The notes below the pieces were generated by a model. That model was given only the letters and a program-made list of their open reading frames with translations. It searched no databases and was not told where the DNA came from. A stretch of 64,000 nucleotides of DNA from NCBI GenBank assembly GCA_963678675.1, contig OY783194.1:28994278-29058277 (forward strand), in the 5' to 3' direction. Positions 59,401-63,252 of the stretch are shown here, one piece after another (the stretch's first letter is position 1; every line of letters begins with the position of its first letter). This stretch comes from Xiphydria camelus. Its lineage: Eukaryota; Arthropoda; Insecta; Hymenoptera; Xiphydriidae. The translations under genes were made by a program, and so were the position numbers.

Positions 59401-59912
59401 AATCGAAATAACGTTCGCGTGCGTTAAACGCTCGCCGCAATATCTCCGCCGGATAAGGGCTTTTATATCGCGCACGATGAAAGTATGCTTGCACACCGCT
59501 GATACGGATAAATCCGGGAGACGATAACGTGCGCGCGCGCGACTTGGAAATGTCGCGGATCTAATATCGCGTATATATTATCGTTTGCGAAAGAAGCTAT
59601 CAACGTCAACGTAACGCGGAGACAGTCACGATACGGCGCACCGATATTTCTTTGGGGGAATAATGGACTGATATATTCTTCGATGGGTGATAACTAGGAT
59701 AATATTTCGCTCGTTACGCGAGGTCGTATCCTCCGTATCGAAGAACGCGACACTCGCGACCCTTTTTGACGCCAATACGATCGTTTTTGTCCTTAACCAT
59801 GCATTTGGGATTTACGTTCGACTCGGTGGAATCAGCCACACGTGCAAAGGACACTCTCCACGGCGCGGACATTTACTCCGGCTGCTGTACATTGAAAATT
59901 GACTACGCCAAG
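5788..59912 (+). CDS. Heterogeneous nuclear ribonucleoprotein L (Drosophila smooth family), 5' part, five exons
   Basis: Joining 5788-5850, 28741-28784, 29634-29703, 58992-59077 and 59816-59912 gives one open frame of 120 residues that continues past the window (donor GTGAGT at 59913). The N-terminus is short and charged (KRQRLEE, EYGGYGDEPRRKRED). One complete RRM follows from about residue 42: RNP2-like NHVLLFTI, then NPVYPITVEVLHTI, GQVQRIVIFKKNGVQAMIEF (degenerate RNP1), and SATRAKDTLHGADIYSGCC with TLKIDYAK. This matches RRM2 of vertebrate hnRNP L/LL. Family members bind CA-rich pre-mRNA and regulate splicing in the nucleus; Drosophila smooth is the fly member. No exon for the vertebrate RRM1 was found between exons 1 and 3, and none is needed to keep frame. 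Later RRMs must lie to the right. The gene spans more than 58 kb here, almost all intron. Confidence 0.95.
5851..6820 (+). other. Start of hnRNP L intron 1, CpG-rich, no gene
   Basis: Strongly CpG-rich DNA continues from the promoter to about 6700. Several overlapping frames of 60-170 codons occur on both strands, none with a recognisable domain. Intron 1 as a whole (5851-28740) has a GTGAGT donor and a TTTCCAG acceptor. The CpG-rich start could hold splicing or transcription control elements, but no specific site can be named. Confidence 0.6.
6867..7020. mobile_element. Foldback element inside the Tigger-like relic
   Basis: It is an imperfect palindrome. GGCAGTCTAATGTCTCAC at 6892-6909 is answered by GTGAGACATTAGATTGCC near 6981-6998, and the match extends outward through CATCCATCGG and CCATCGATG. 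It could be a separate MITE or an internal hairpin of the host element. Confidence 0.55.
7479..7713. mobile_element. Palindromic MITE, 235 bp, TA target duplication
   Basis: The ends CATGGAGAGAAG and CTTCTCTCCGTG are flanked by TA (7477-7478, 7714-7715). The inverted match runs inward for about 110 bases with few mismatches (for example AATCACTGTTATACTAGATA against TATCTAGTATAACAGTGATT), leaving a small loop around 7590. This is a Tc1/mariner-type MITE with no coding. Confidence 0.8.
7766..11680. other. Intron 1 stretch without a supported gene
   Basis: This is mixed AT-rich and CpG-rich intron DNA. CpG-rich patches lie at about 9600-10300 and 10990-11550, and the latter holds overlapping frames up to 122 codons that look accidental. 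No transposon ends or RNA genes were recognised. Confidence 0.5.
11681..12261 (-). mobile_element. piggyBac-family relic with transposase C-terminal cysteine-rich remnant
   Basis: The inverted ends CCTTTAGAGTGCAT and ATGCACTCCAAAGG are flanked by TTAA (11677-11680 and 12262-12265), the piggyBac target. GGGGTCAGTCTGACCCC lies just inside the left end and a TTGACCCC motif near the right. On the - strand around 11850-12000, one frame reads KRCNMCPRSRNVKTSD, a stop, then HICRDHTVVLCLIC. This spacing of Cys and His pairs fits the C-terminal zinc domain of piggyBac transposases. Stops and a probable indel at an A-run show it is dead and internally deleted. Confidence 0.8.
12262..13908. other. Intron 1 stretch without a supported gene
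   Basis: The composition is moderately AT-rich. Frames of up to 155 codons (12678-13145) show no domain or splice context. No transposon ends or RNA genes were recognised here. Confidence 0.5.
13909..14783. mobile_element. Probable nonautonomous element with CACGGAGAAAAA-type ends
   Basis: CACGGAGAAAAAAAAAA at the left is answered by TTTTTTTTTCTCTCCGTG at the right. Just inside, AAAAATTCCCCTTTT and AAAAGGGGAAAAATTCT also match in inverse. No target duplication could be fixed. A 72-codon frame at 14319-14537 lies in an internal palindrome and is not recognised. Confidence 0.4.
14784..16873. other. Intron 1 stretch without a supported gene
   Basis: The part around 14880-15500 is CpG-rich with overlapping frames on both strands; the rest is mixed. 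An inverted pair around 16030-16180 (TCGATTGTCTGGCG and GACGCTTTCGATT contexts) is weak and not called. No gene is supported. Confidence 0.45.
16874..17131. mobile_element. MITE copy A, CACTGAGAAAAAT-type ends, 258 bp
   Basis: The ends ACTGAGAAAAATAA and TTATTTTTCTCAGT are inverted repeats. The interior carries several near-copies of AGTTATTCTAACC spaced by roughly 25-35 bases, and it ends with GGATTTTCGTTAAATT. It is the same family as 17388-17654, in the same orientation. Confidence 0.7.
17388..17654. mobile_element. MITE copy B, CACTGAGAAAAAT-type ends, 267 bp
   Basis: The ends are CACTGAGAAAAATAA and TTATTCTCAGCGTG. The interior follows copy A along its whole length: the GACAAGACGCAT segment, iterated AGTTATTCTAACC units, TGGTCAATCTAACCAG, and AATTTTGGTTAAATTGACC. 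The two copies are about 260 bases apart. Confidence 0.7.
17655..21290. other. Intron 1 stretch with a dispersed repeat and a CpG-rich island
   Basis: There is no supported gene. A dispersed repeat lies at 18395-18585. A CpG-rich patch at 19780-20240 has CT-rich low complexity (20021-20052), and a short ACG triplet run lies at about 20279-20300. Frames in the patch (19594-20223) occupy several phases on both strands and look accidental. The island could be an internal promoter, but nothing in the sequence proves it. Confidence 0.45.
18395..18585. repeat. Dispersed repeat D, copy 1
   Basis: It shares an ordered set of segments with 22440-22635: AAATATCGATGATTTTT, a poly-A/T centre, AAAATCACCGATAT, TTTTCGTAATCAGCGCGAAA and GAATTTTGGCAAAAT. 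No terminal repeats were seen. It is probably an old interspersed element. Confidence 0.6.
21291..21536. mobile_element. Palindromic MITE, 246 bp
   Basis: ACACGGAAAAGAATT at the left is answered by TTAATTTTTTCCGTGT at the right. Inside, GCATTTACAGAGTTTGTGG pairs with CCACAAACTTTGTAAATGC and TTTCGACACGAGG with CCTCGCGTGTCGAAA. No clean target duplication was seen. A further short element-like stretch with TACACGGTG and a CAGTGTA end adjoins on the right (about 21535-21690). Confidence 0.75.
21691..25575. other. Intron 1 stretch without a supported gene
   Basis: It contains the second copy of repeat D (22440-22635), a CpG-rich patch at 21780-22100, and a run of 17 G at 25067-25083 in a CpG-rich patch at about 25000-25270. 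Frames around the G run encode Pro- or Gly-rich low complexity and are rejected. Confidence 0.45.
22440..22635. repeat. Dispersed repeat D, copy 2
   Basis: It matches 18395-18585 in the same orientation, including AGATATCGATGATTTTTGTG, an A/T centre, AAAATCGTCGATATCTTG and TTTCATAATCAGCGCGAAA. Confidence 0.6.
25576..25815. mobile_element. CAGGCGGAAAA-family palindromic MITE, copy 1
   Basis: The ends CAGGCGAAAAAATCC and AACTTTTCCGCATG frame an AT-rich palindrome (TATATGAATTATATACGAC, AACCATATAAGGATTATAC; mirrored TAGTCCTTATATGGTTAATA, ACATATAACCCATATATGG). It is an intact short copy of about 240 bp. The same family recurs at 28009, 51290, 53752 and 55513. Confidence 0.75.
25816..28008. other. 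Intron 1 stretch without a supported gene
   Basis: AT-rich DNA alternates with purine-rich or CpG-rich stretches (27420-27470 GGAG-rich; 27540-27720 CpG-rich). Two short TCATTTGCTGCAA segments with a shared context (about 26191 and 26302) suggest a small inverted or duplicated unit. No coding is supported. Confidence 0.4.
28009..28466. mobile_element. CAGGCGGAAAA-family MITE, copy 2, split by a nested MITE
   Basis: The left end is CAGGTGAAAAAATTCTAT and the right end ACTTTTCCGCCTG. The left arm is interrupted after TTTTCTA by the element 28037-28255 and resumes as TATAATTCGTATGTGG. Removing the insert and one TA restores the arm seen in copy 5 (TTTTCTATATAATCCATATG). The right arm is intact. 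Confidence 0.8.
28037..28255. mobile_element. GCTTCATTCAACC-family palindromic MITE, copy 1 (nested), TA target duplication
   Basis: It is flanked by TA (28035-28036, 28256-28257). The left arm has TTTGCTTCATTTGACCGTCG and GTTGAATACGGC; the right arm mirrors them with GCCGTATTCAACCTCACTGA and GGTTGAATGAAGCAAATTT. Relatives are at 30618 and 39616. Confidence 0.82.
28741..28784 (+). CDS. hnRNP L coding exon 2 (44-nt small exon)
   Basis: The acceptor TTTATTTCCAG ends at 28740 and the donor GTACGT begins at 28785. The 14 codons plus two bases encode NHEYGGYGDEPRRK and the first part of Arg. The exon is not a multiple of three, so skipping it would shift the frame. Confidence 0.9.
28785..29633 (+). 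other. hnRNP L intron 2, 849 bp
   Basis: The donor is GTACGT and the acceptor TTTTCCAG. Its first third carries repeat E (28911-29118). An open frame reads through exon 2 and this repeat but has no independent support. Confidence 0.75.
28911..29118 (+). repeat. Dispersed foldback repeat E, copy 1
   Basis: It starts GAAGTGCGAGTTCAAGAT, passes through CGATTATCTTGAAAAC and a central CTATAAAAAAG, and ends with GTTTCGAGATAATTGCGCT and TTAAACGGAAACTG. The two GATTATCT-type blocks are in inverse orientation, giving a loose hairpin. Copies are at 60002-60197 (+) and 56740-56937 (-). Confidence 0.7.
29634..29703 (+). CDS. hnRNP L coding exon 3 (start of RRM)
   Basis: The acceptor is TTATTTTCCAG and the donor GTAAGT at 29704. 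It completes Arg and then encodes EDNNKPNHVLLFTI and INPVYPITV, the first beta strand and loop of the RRM. Confidence 0.93.
29704..30617 (+). other. Start of hnRNP L intron 3, no gene
   Basis: Intron 3 spans 29704-58991 with donor GTAAGT and acceptor TTTTTGTTGCAG. This first part is mixed DNA with a frame of 122 codons on + and a mirror frame on -, neither recognisable. A 50-base segment at 30425-30475 (GTGAAATTTCAGACGATTAA) is repeated at 31110-31160. Confidence 0.5.
30618..30884. mobile_element. GCTTCATTCAACC-family MITE, copy 2 (degenerate right half)
   Basis: After TA (30616-30617) the left arm reads CACTGAACAGGAATTTGC, TTTGTTCAACCATCGGCTAG and GTTGAATACGGCGAACC, as in copies 1 and 3. 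The right half diverges and ends near TTTTTTCCCTCAG followed by TA. It may be truncated or fused with another element. Confidence 0.55.
30885..32027. other. Intron 3 stretch with a CpG-rich part, no supported gene
   Basis: The segment 31110-31160 repeats 30425-30475. CpG-rich DNA at about 31170-32000 holds overlapping frames up to 141 codons without domains. No RNA gene was recognised. Confidence 0.45.
32028..33247. mobile_element. 1.2-kb DNA transposon remnant with about 48-bp inverted ends and a doubled right end
   Basis: The left end (from 32028-32029) reads AAGGTGCGTTTCCTATGAAG and continues CGTCAGACGCACGCGGCTGC; the right end at 33200-33247 is its inverse. TGA flanks both sides (32026-32028, 33247-33249) if the ends are AGGTGCG and CGCACCT, a possible 3-bp target duplication. 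A second, diverged copy of the right end lies just inside (33125-33174: GTTTGACGCTTCATAGGAAA). The interior is AT-rich with a further inverted pair (GACGTCACATAATTGTAAAC near 32500 and its inverse near 32695). No transposase is recognised. Confidence 0.72.
33248..35317. other. Intron 3 stretch without a supported gene
   Basis: CpG-rich DNA at 33248-33450 contains an accidental-looking frame that extends to 33626. The following DNA is AT-rich and then mixed. Frames around 34435-34800 lie in GC-rich DNA on both strands with no domain. Confidence 0.45.
35853..36002 (+). pseudogene. pogo-like transposase N-terminus (helix-turn-helix part), truncated
   Basis: A 49-codon frame starts MVRNYRKESNHRSWSEYNL and continues AAIHAVLEENMTVNNASGLS before a TAG at 36000-36002. 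This resembles the psq/CENP-B-like helix-turn-helix that opens pogo-group transposases (basic start, Trp, then the AI-AV-A spacing). It is broken off before the catalytic domain. Confidence 0.65.
36040..36369 (+). pseudogene. pogo-like transposase C-terminus with Cys/His finger remnant
   Basis: One frame runs open to TAG at 36367-36369. A Lys/Glu-rich linker (NKEELEQKEREQNSKDVKK) leads to NWIKRGLCESWWHEACTGYE and then GPFKCDFC. The spacing of the last Cys/His residues and the WxxCxxWxHExC pattern match the PHD-like finger at the end of many insect pogo-group transposases. The first Cys pair of the usual finger is not evident, so it is probably partial. Confidence 0.65.
36615..39615. other. 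Intron 3 stretch with a large CpG-rich block, no supported gene
   Basis: CpG-rich DNA spans about 36900-38560 and includes a CT-rich polypyrimidine tract at 37265-37340. Frames up to 192 codons lie on both strands, and the longest translates the pyrimidine tract as Pro-rich or Arg/Gly-rich low complexity. From 38600 the DNA is AT-rich. No gene is recognised. Confidence 0.45.
39616..39840. mobile_element. GCTTCATTCAACC-family palindromic MITE, copy 3, TA target duplication
   Basis: It is flanked by TA (39614-39615, 39841-39842), with ends CACTAACAAACAAATTTGC and GCAATTTTTTTCCCACTG. The arms TTATTCAACCATCCGTGAGG and CTTCACCGATGGTTGAATG, and TACGGCGAAACCTCACGG and CCGTGAAATTCGCCGTA, pair in inverse. 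It is 225 bp and intact. Confidence 0.82.
40100..41038 (-). mobile_element. pogo-like DNA transposon, internally deleted, 939 bp
   Basis: It has perfect 24-bp inverted ends, starting GGGTAAAGTCGGTAAATA and running into CGCCCC. The dinucleotide AA, not a clean TA, lies outside both ends. Extra copies of GGGGCGTATTTCCCCC occur inside in both orientations (about 40279-40340, 40644-40685, 40998-41020). A finger-coding remnant lies on the - strand at 40347-40643. The plan is the same as the element at 35318-36614, but with a different end motif. Confidence 0.82.
40347..40643 (-). pseudogene. pogo-like transposase C-terminus with PHD-type finger
   Basis: A frame follows a stop at about 40646 and ends at 40347-40349. 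After HRKRPEESKFGVASSNSE and an acidic Ser-rich stretch it reads EDICVKCRDHYY, VDWIQCTACRGWLHETCTSH and VCDVC. This is a complete Cys4-His-Cys3 finger order (C-x2-C, then C-x2-C-x4-H-x2-C, then C-x2-C), as at the end of insect pogo-group transposases. No N-terminal or catalytic coding remains in the element. Confidence 0.75.
41039..44211. other. Intron 3 stretch without a supported gene
   Basis: CpG-rich DNA at 42000-42800 has frames up to 146 codons on both strands. The frame ending at 43245 stops just after a GAG|GTAAGT donor-like site, but it has no recognisable domain and no matching acceptor, so it is not called. Confidence 0.45.
44212..44584. mobile_element. Foldback element, about 373 bp
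   Basis: CAGGGTGACTGGTACTGCGA at the left is answered by CGCGATACCAGTCACTCT at the right. The arms run inward for about 140 bases (GAGGTGTTAGTAGAGACAAT with ATTGTCTCTACTAACACCTC; AAGTGGATTATGCATATTGTGG with its mirror). TATA occurs at both outer edges. The 84-codon frame inside is an artefact of the palindrome. Confidence 0.78.
45021..45390. mobile_element. TTGGTAGC-family foldback element, copy 1
   Basis: AAATTGGTAGTCAACAATTT and GTGGACGGTATCCTTGG at the left are mirrored by CCATCCACAAATTTTGGG and CTACCAATTTTTAAACC at the right. Inside are ACACCAATCGGAGAGCG and a Lys/Ile-rich accidental frame. The family relative is at 45931-46293. Confidence 0.65.
45931..46293. mobile_element. TTGGTAGC-family foldback element, copy 2
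   Basis: AAAGTGTCTAAAAACTGGTAG and GGCGATATCCTTGAG at the left are mirrored by ATACCGTCCACAATTTTTAG and CAATTTCAGGACACCC at the right. GTCACCAATCAGAGCG and its mirror CTCCGATTGGTGAAAAT lie inside, as in copy 1. Confidence 0.65.
46294..51289. other. Intron 3 stretch without a supported gene
   Basis: The DNA is mainly AT-rich, with a CpG-rich patch at 49560-49830 and the GA microsatellite at 50328-50404. A 64-codon - strand frame at 48849-49043 and frames through the microsatellite are not credible genes. Confidence 0.45.
50328..50404. repeat. GA dinucleotide microsatellite, about 38 units
   Basis: It is an uninterrupted run of GA on the + strand with no variant unit. Frames through it give Arg-Glu or Leu-Ser repeats and are artefacts. 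Confidence 0.97.
51290..51898. mobile_element. CAGGCGGAAAA-family MITE, copy 3, with nested insertion and extra centre
   Basis: The left end is CAAGCGGAAAAGTTCTATAC and the left arm runs to about 51410. The right arm resumes at about 51641 (CATATATAGTCCTTACATGG) and is itself split by 51690-51835. The right terminus is diverged (GAATTTT). The 230-bp centre is unlike the other copies. Confidence 0.65.
51690..51835. mobile_element. Palindromic MITE nested in copy 3, 146 bp
   Basis: TGCCCATAATTATGAAAGTG and GTCTAAGTCAAAAT at the left are mirrored almost perfectly by ATTTTGACTTCGACCACTTT and CATAATTATGGGCA at the right. The loop is only about 75 bases. The surrounding host arm (AAATCATA...ATAACCCATATATG) is otherwise continuous. 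Confidence 0.75.
51899..53751. other. Intron 3 stretch without a supported gene
   Basis: The DNA is AT-rich with short mixed patches. Frames of 60-111 codons lack domains, and no transposon ends were recognised. Confidence 0.45.
53752..54031. mobile_element. CAGGCGGAAAA-family palindromic MITE, copy 4
   Basis: The ends CAGGTGGAAAAGAT and ATTTTCTACTTG frame an extremely AT-rich palindrome. ATATAAATTTGAGCTTATTT pairs with AATAAGCCCAAATTTATAT. It is diverged from the other copies in the interior. Confidence 0.6.
54032..55324. other. Intron 3 stretch without a supported gene
   Basis: The DNA is mixed to CpG-rich (54590-55300). Overlapping frames of up to 125 codons on both strands lack domains. 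Confidence 0.45.
55513..56129. mobile_element. CAGGCGGAAAA-family MITE, copy 5, with a foreign centre and a nested insert
   Basis: The ends are CAGGCGGAAAAAAAAATTCG and ACTTTTCCGCCTG. The left arm (to about 55620) and right arm (from about 55920) match copies 1 and 2. The centre (about 55621-55918) is different DNA ending ACTTCTCTCTGTG. The right arm is interrupted again by 55975-56076. Confidence 0.72.
55975..56076. mobile_element. Short insert with GGGTGTTCA ends inside copy 5
   Basis: CTGGGTGTTCACT at the left is answered by TTAATGAACACCCTG at the right, about 100 bp apart. It interrupts the arm that reads AAATCATATA...TATAATCCATATATG. It has no coding. Confidence 0.6.
56130..58991. other. 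End of hnRNP L intron 3, no supported gene
   Basis: It contains repeat E copy 2 (56740-56937, - strand). The rest is mixed, with AT-rich DNA at 57540-57920. The pyrimidine tract and acceptor for exon 4 close the intron. No coding is supported. Confidence 0.5.
56740..56937 (-). repeat. Dispersed foldback repeat E, copy 2
   Basis: Read on the - strand it starts GAAGTGCAAGTTAAAAATCG, has a central TTATAAAAAAGGTGCTCTTC, and ends GTTTCGAGATAATCGCATTC. This is the same order as copies at 28911 and 60002. Confidence 0.65.
58992..59077 (+). CDS. hnRNP L coding exon 4 (middle of RRM)
   Basis: The acceptor is TTTTTGTTGCAG, ending at 58991. It encodes EVLHTISAPSGQVQRIV and IFKKNGVQAMI plus GA of the next Glu codon. 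The exon does not end at a GT donor. The next bases are ATATCCTTT, a U12-type AT-AC donor. Confidence 0.93.
59078..59815 (+). other. U12-type (minor spliceosome) AT-AC intron of hnRNP L, 738 bp
   Basis: The 5' end is ATATCCTTT, which matches the minor-spliceosome donor consensus. TCCTTAAC at 59790-59797 matches the U12 branch-site consensus and lies about 18 bases before the terminal AC at 59814-59815. No GT donor with an AG acceptor gives the expected protein, whereas this pair restores the uninterrupted family sequence QAMIEFDSVE. The rest of the intron is AT-rich with a CpG-rich middle and no gene. Confidence 0.9.
59816..59912 (+). CDS. hnRNP L coding exon 5 (end of RRM)
   Basis: The G at 59816 completes the Glu codon; FDSVESATRAKDTLHGADIY and the SGCCTLKIDYAK segment follow. 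The preceding intron ends TTTAC. The donor is GTGAGT at 59913, phase 0. The next exon of the family (starting near PTKLNV) was not found before 64000. Confidence 0.93.
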
Positions 59913-60001
59913 GTGAGTGATCTCCAATATTTTTTTCTTTCTCGTCTCATCCGAGTGGTAAAAGGCTATTGATTGTTGGAGCGATTATAAACGCTTCGGC
60001 T

Positions 60002-60197
60002 GAAGTGCGAGTTCAAGATTGATTATCTTGAAAATAATTAGAGATATCGAAGAAAAGTTTTAATGAAAAACGTTTACCTATATTTTTTCTATAAAAAAGC
60101 TACTTCGATTTTTCGCACAGCTCCACTGCGTTTTGAGATAATCGCGCTCAAAGTTAAACGGAAACTGGAGCATTTATCTCACTTTTACCCTAATTGA
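60002..60197 (+). repeat. Dispersed foldback repeat E, copy 3
   Basis: It follows the exon 5 donor by 90 bases. It matches copy 1 base for base over long stretches (GAAGTGCGAGTTCAAGATTG, ATTATCTTGAAAATAATT, TCAAAGTTAAACGGAAACTG), with several indels and in-frame stops. Confidence 0.7.
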
Positions 60198-60247
60198 TGG
60201 GTACTCTGAAACGAGGATTATGTATAACTTTCTATATTATATACCTA

Positions 60248-60472
60248 CATTGAGAAAAAATTTACTTGATTGAAATAAATATGCTATTCAGTAGTCCTAA
60301 GAGCATATTTATTAGATTCAAATAGCTACCGATTAGATTTTTACACGTATTATTGATTGAATTGAAGAGTTGATATTAAATTTAGTCGAAGTTCAATCGA
60401 ATCAAATAAATATGCCCTCAGGACTATTCAATGGCATATTTCTTTGAATCGAGCAGGCCTTTCTCTCAGTGT
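60248..60472. mobile_element. Palindromic MITE, CACTGAGAAA-type ends, 225 bp, TA target duplication
   Basis: The ends CATTGAGAAAAAAT and CCTTTCTCTCAGTG are flanked by TA (60246-60247, 60473-60474). The arms GAAATAAATATGCTATTCAG and ATTCAATGGCATATTTCTTT, and AGTCCTAAGAGCATATTTAT and AATAAATATGCCCTCAGGAC, pair in inverse. Confidence 0.8.
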
Positions 60473-62983
60473 AAATTTACATAGATGCATATCGACGCGG
60501 AATTTCTGTAGCAGCACATTTATGAAGCTGGAATTACTATTCGTTATTCTACTCCTGAGGGAAGCGATGCGATTTCGACAGATGAGGCGCCACCTCGGTC
60601 GTGTCTCTCTCTCCCTCTCTCAACCCGCGAGCTTTACTTCCCCGATTCCTCGCTCCGTGTATTCCGCTCGAAAGCAACAATGACGCAGCGCACTCGCGAA
60701 TGACCTCCGCGCGACGGTCGCGCGCGCGGATAGGGATTTCCCCTCGCTGTGACGTTCGCCGGCGGGACTTCACCGTTTCGCGCCGTATATCTCTTTCCCG
60801 ACGCGCAGCGACCGTGGCACTTCGACAAATCGCGAAGCACCACTACACCGCCGAGCGTATACGCTTCGCCCTTTCTCGCTACATCGATCGCGCGAGCGGT
60901 AGCATCCTCGAAACCCGGTTTCCCCATTTATTGGAATGCATGAATATATATCGGCGACAAGCCGGGGTCGCTCTCGCCGCGCGACCCGGTCCTCGCAGCA
61001 GCGGGGCGATGTACACAGTTGAATGGAGCGCGTTGAGATCGAGTGCGAGACGCTTCGCACGGTTTGAAAAGCCTTGCGGCATATGCCAGAGGGTTGGGCG
61101 CGGGAAGAGAGTTCCGGATGGCGCGCGCAGGGTTTGGCGATGGGAGGAATCGAATTATACGACACTGCTAGAAACAGGTCGATCCTCCGTATATCTTGCG
61201 CGACGTGAGCTGCATAGGTACGCTGAGAGAAAAGTGGTATATTTTCGATTAAATCTGTGTTTACGAGTGGGGCAAGGCAAAATGAGTTGTTCCGACTAAT
61301 AAATTTGGTCATAACGATTAATGGCTATTTGAAGGAAACAGGCTGTAGTCCATTCGAGTCAATTATCAGTCCAAATAACTTGATCTGCATTCCCCCGCCC
61401 GTAATCGCCGATTTAATTAAATTTACTACATTTTTCTTTCAGTTTATAGGTGTGACGCGAGGCAATACCTAATTATCGTGTCGCAGGAATTCGCTTCTCT
61501 TTTGAATCTGATTTCGTTGGATTGAAACGAACAGGCATGTTCTGTCGAAAGTATTTTGTCAATTGAACCGAAAGAGGTTTCCAAAAACAATATAAAAATG
61601 CTGAATGCAGTCGGAGGTAGTTTAATTACCGTTGGTATCATTGCTGGCAGTGATTCACCGTCCAATCAACTTCGATACGTAATTACTGCTAGTTTGTTTA
61701 CTGGTTCGTCGTCAATGACCATCGTTGCTACTGTATTTCAATGATGCGTAACCATATAATAAATTATGGTAATGACATTGCGGTACATAACTTGCGGGAA
61801 CGATGTGATGTGCGAATAATTCTTCCACACTTTTTTCCGTGGAGCTAGGATCTCCCCGCGTGTGATACGAGACAACGATTAGATGGATAATTATTGGATT
61901 TTTCGAGCGAGCTCTTTTTTTTTGTATTGTTCTCACAATGAAAATTAATGCTCAACGAGTGACAGAAATAACTGTTGAGCTGGATAAAAATATGACAGCC
62001 GCGTGTCAGGATACGACATTGGCAAATACTGCTCACCGGGTGTTCAATTTTTAATAACATGGTTGGTTATTACGATAATAAAGCGAGTCACGAAAAATAG
62101 CAAAAATTAAAGTCTTATGACTTCTCAAAAGCAGTACCACCCTTGAAACAATAGAACTTTTATCCTCGCTATTTTATCATATCTCATTTTGTTTCCGAGA
62201 TAACGAACTGAATTATTTAAAATGAGATATCCTGTGTATTTCGAGAAGAGAGGATTTAATATCGCGGAGAATTGCGAGTTCAAGACCAACCGATCTCTCG
62301 TTTTCAATAACTTGATGCGCTCGGCAATTAAATCTAGAACCAGGGAGGAGTTATATGATTGGTCTGGAATTTAATAAGTATATTTACGTCGAAACACACT
62401 CTAGGCAAGATGAAGTATCGTTTCTTGGTTAGAATCCTACTTCTATATGTCCTTTTAGCAATATTAATTTATGCCCTACGTATTATGGTATACCGTAAAT
62501 CCTTACAGCTTACTGTGAGGTACGTGTCTATATGCACAGGTCCAAGGTCAACTCGCGAAGCATATAATATAACTGCCAACTTTTTTGCATAATTTCTTCA
62601 GCCGTACGCTAAGGAAATTCTACGGAATCGCTGCCAGCACTTGCCATAAGAAACGTCCTTCGCTGCGGAAGCAGATTTATATAATAATTAAATGTAGCTG
62701 CTATATAGCATTCGTATATGTGGATTGTTATAAAGCCTGAAAAACTGAATGGTTAATTATGGTATAATGGTATAATAGTATTTTCTGAATTAATAGTGGC
62801 ACGAACTATCGAGCGAGTTCTAATGAGCAGTAATAGTGTGGGTATCATTACATATGCTAATGCATAATCACGTGTCACGCATAGGCACAGTACCTATTCC
62901 ATTTATACTACCTATGATAAAGTAACAAATAATAATACATCGATTACAAGAAATAAAATAAATGGAATGATGACTAAATATTA
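60473..62983 (+). other. hnRNP L intron 5 (open to the right), no supported gene
   Basis: CpG-rich DNA at 60570-61150 holds a 232-codon + frame and a 180-codon - frame over the same bases. Both are Arg/Ser-rich with no domain and appear to be high-GC artefacts. The rest is AT-rich. Confidence 0.5.
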
Positions 62984-63252
62984 ACTAACAGACGGGAAAG
63001 TACAATAAATATTTAATTACTTCATTTCGTACAGTTACAGTTGATTACAATGAAAAAAAAAGAAATGAACACTAATTCACATCATCTGTTATTTCAATAA
63101 TCGGTGCGCCTGTAATCGCTAAACATTAATTAACGGACGGGGAAGTACAATATATATTTAATTATTTCATTTCGTACAACTGATTAAAATGAAACAAAAA
63201 ATGAACACTAATTCACATCATCTATTATTTCAACAATTGATGCGTCTGTAGT
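62984..63252. repeat. Direct tandem duplication, two units of about 125-135 bp
   Basis: Unit 1 (62984-63118) and unit 2 (63132-63252) share GACGGGAAAGTACAATA, TTTAATTACTTCATTTCGTA, GAACACTAATTCACATCATC and TGCGCCTGTAATCG in the same order, with small indels. Confidence 0.85.

Noticed and set aside
60601..61312. 232-codon + frame and 180-codon - frame over the same DNA
   Set aside because: CpG-rich DNA has few stop codons in any frame. Both frames are Arg/Ser-rich with no domain and no splice context.
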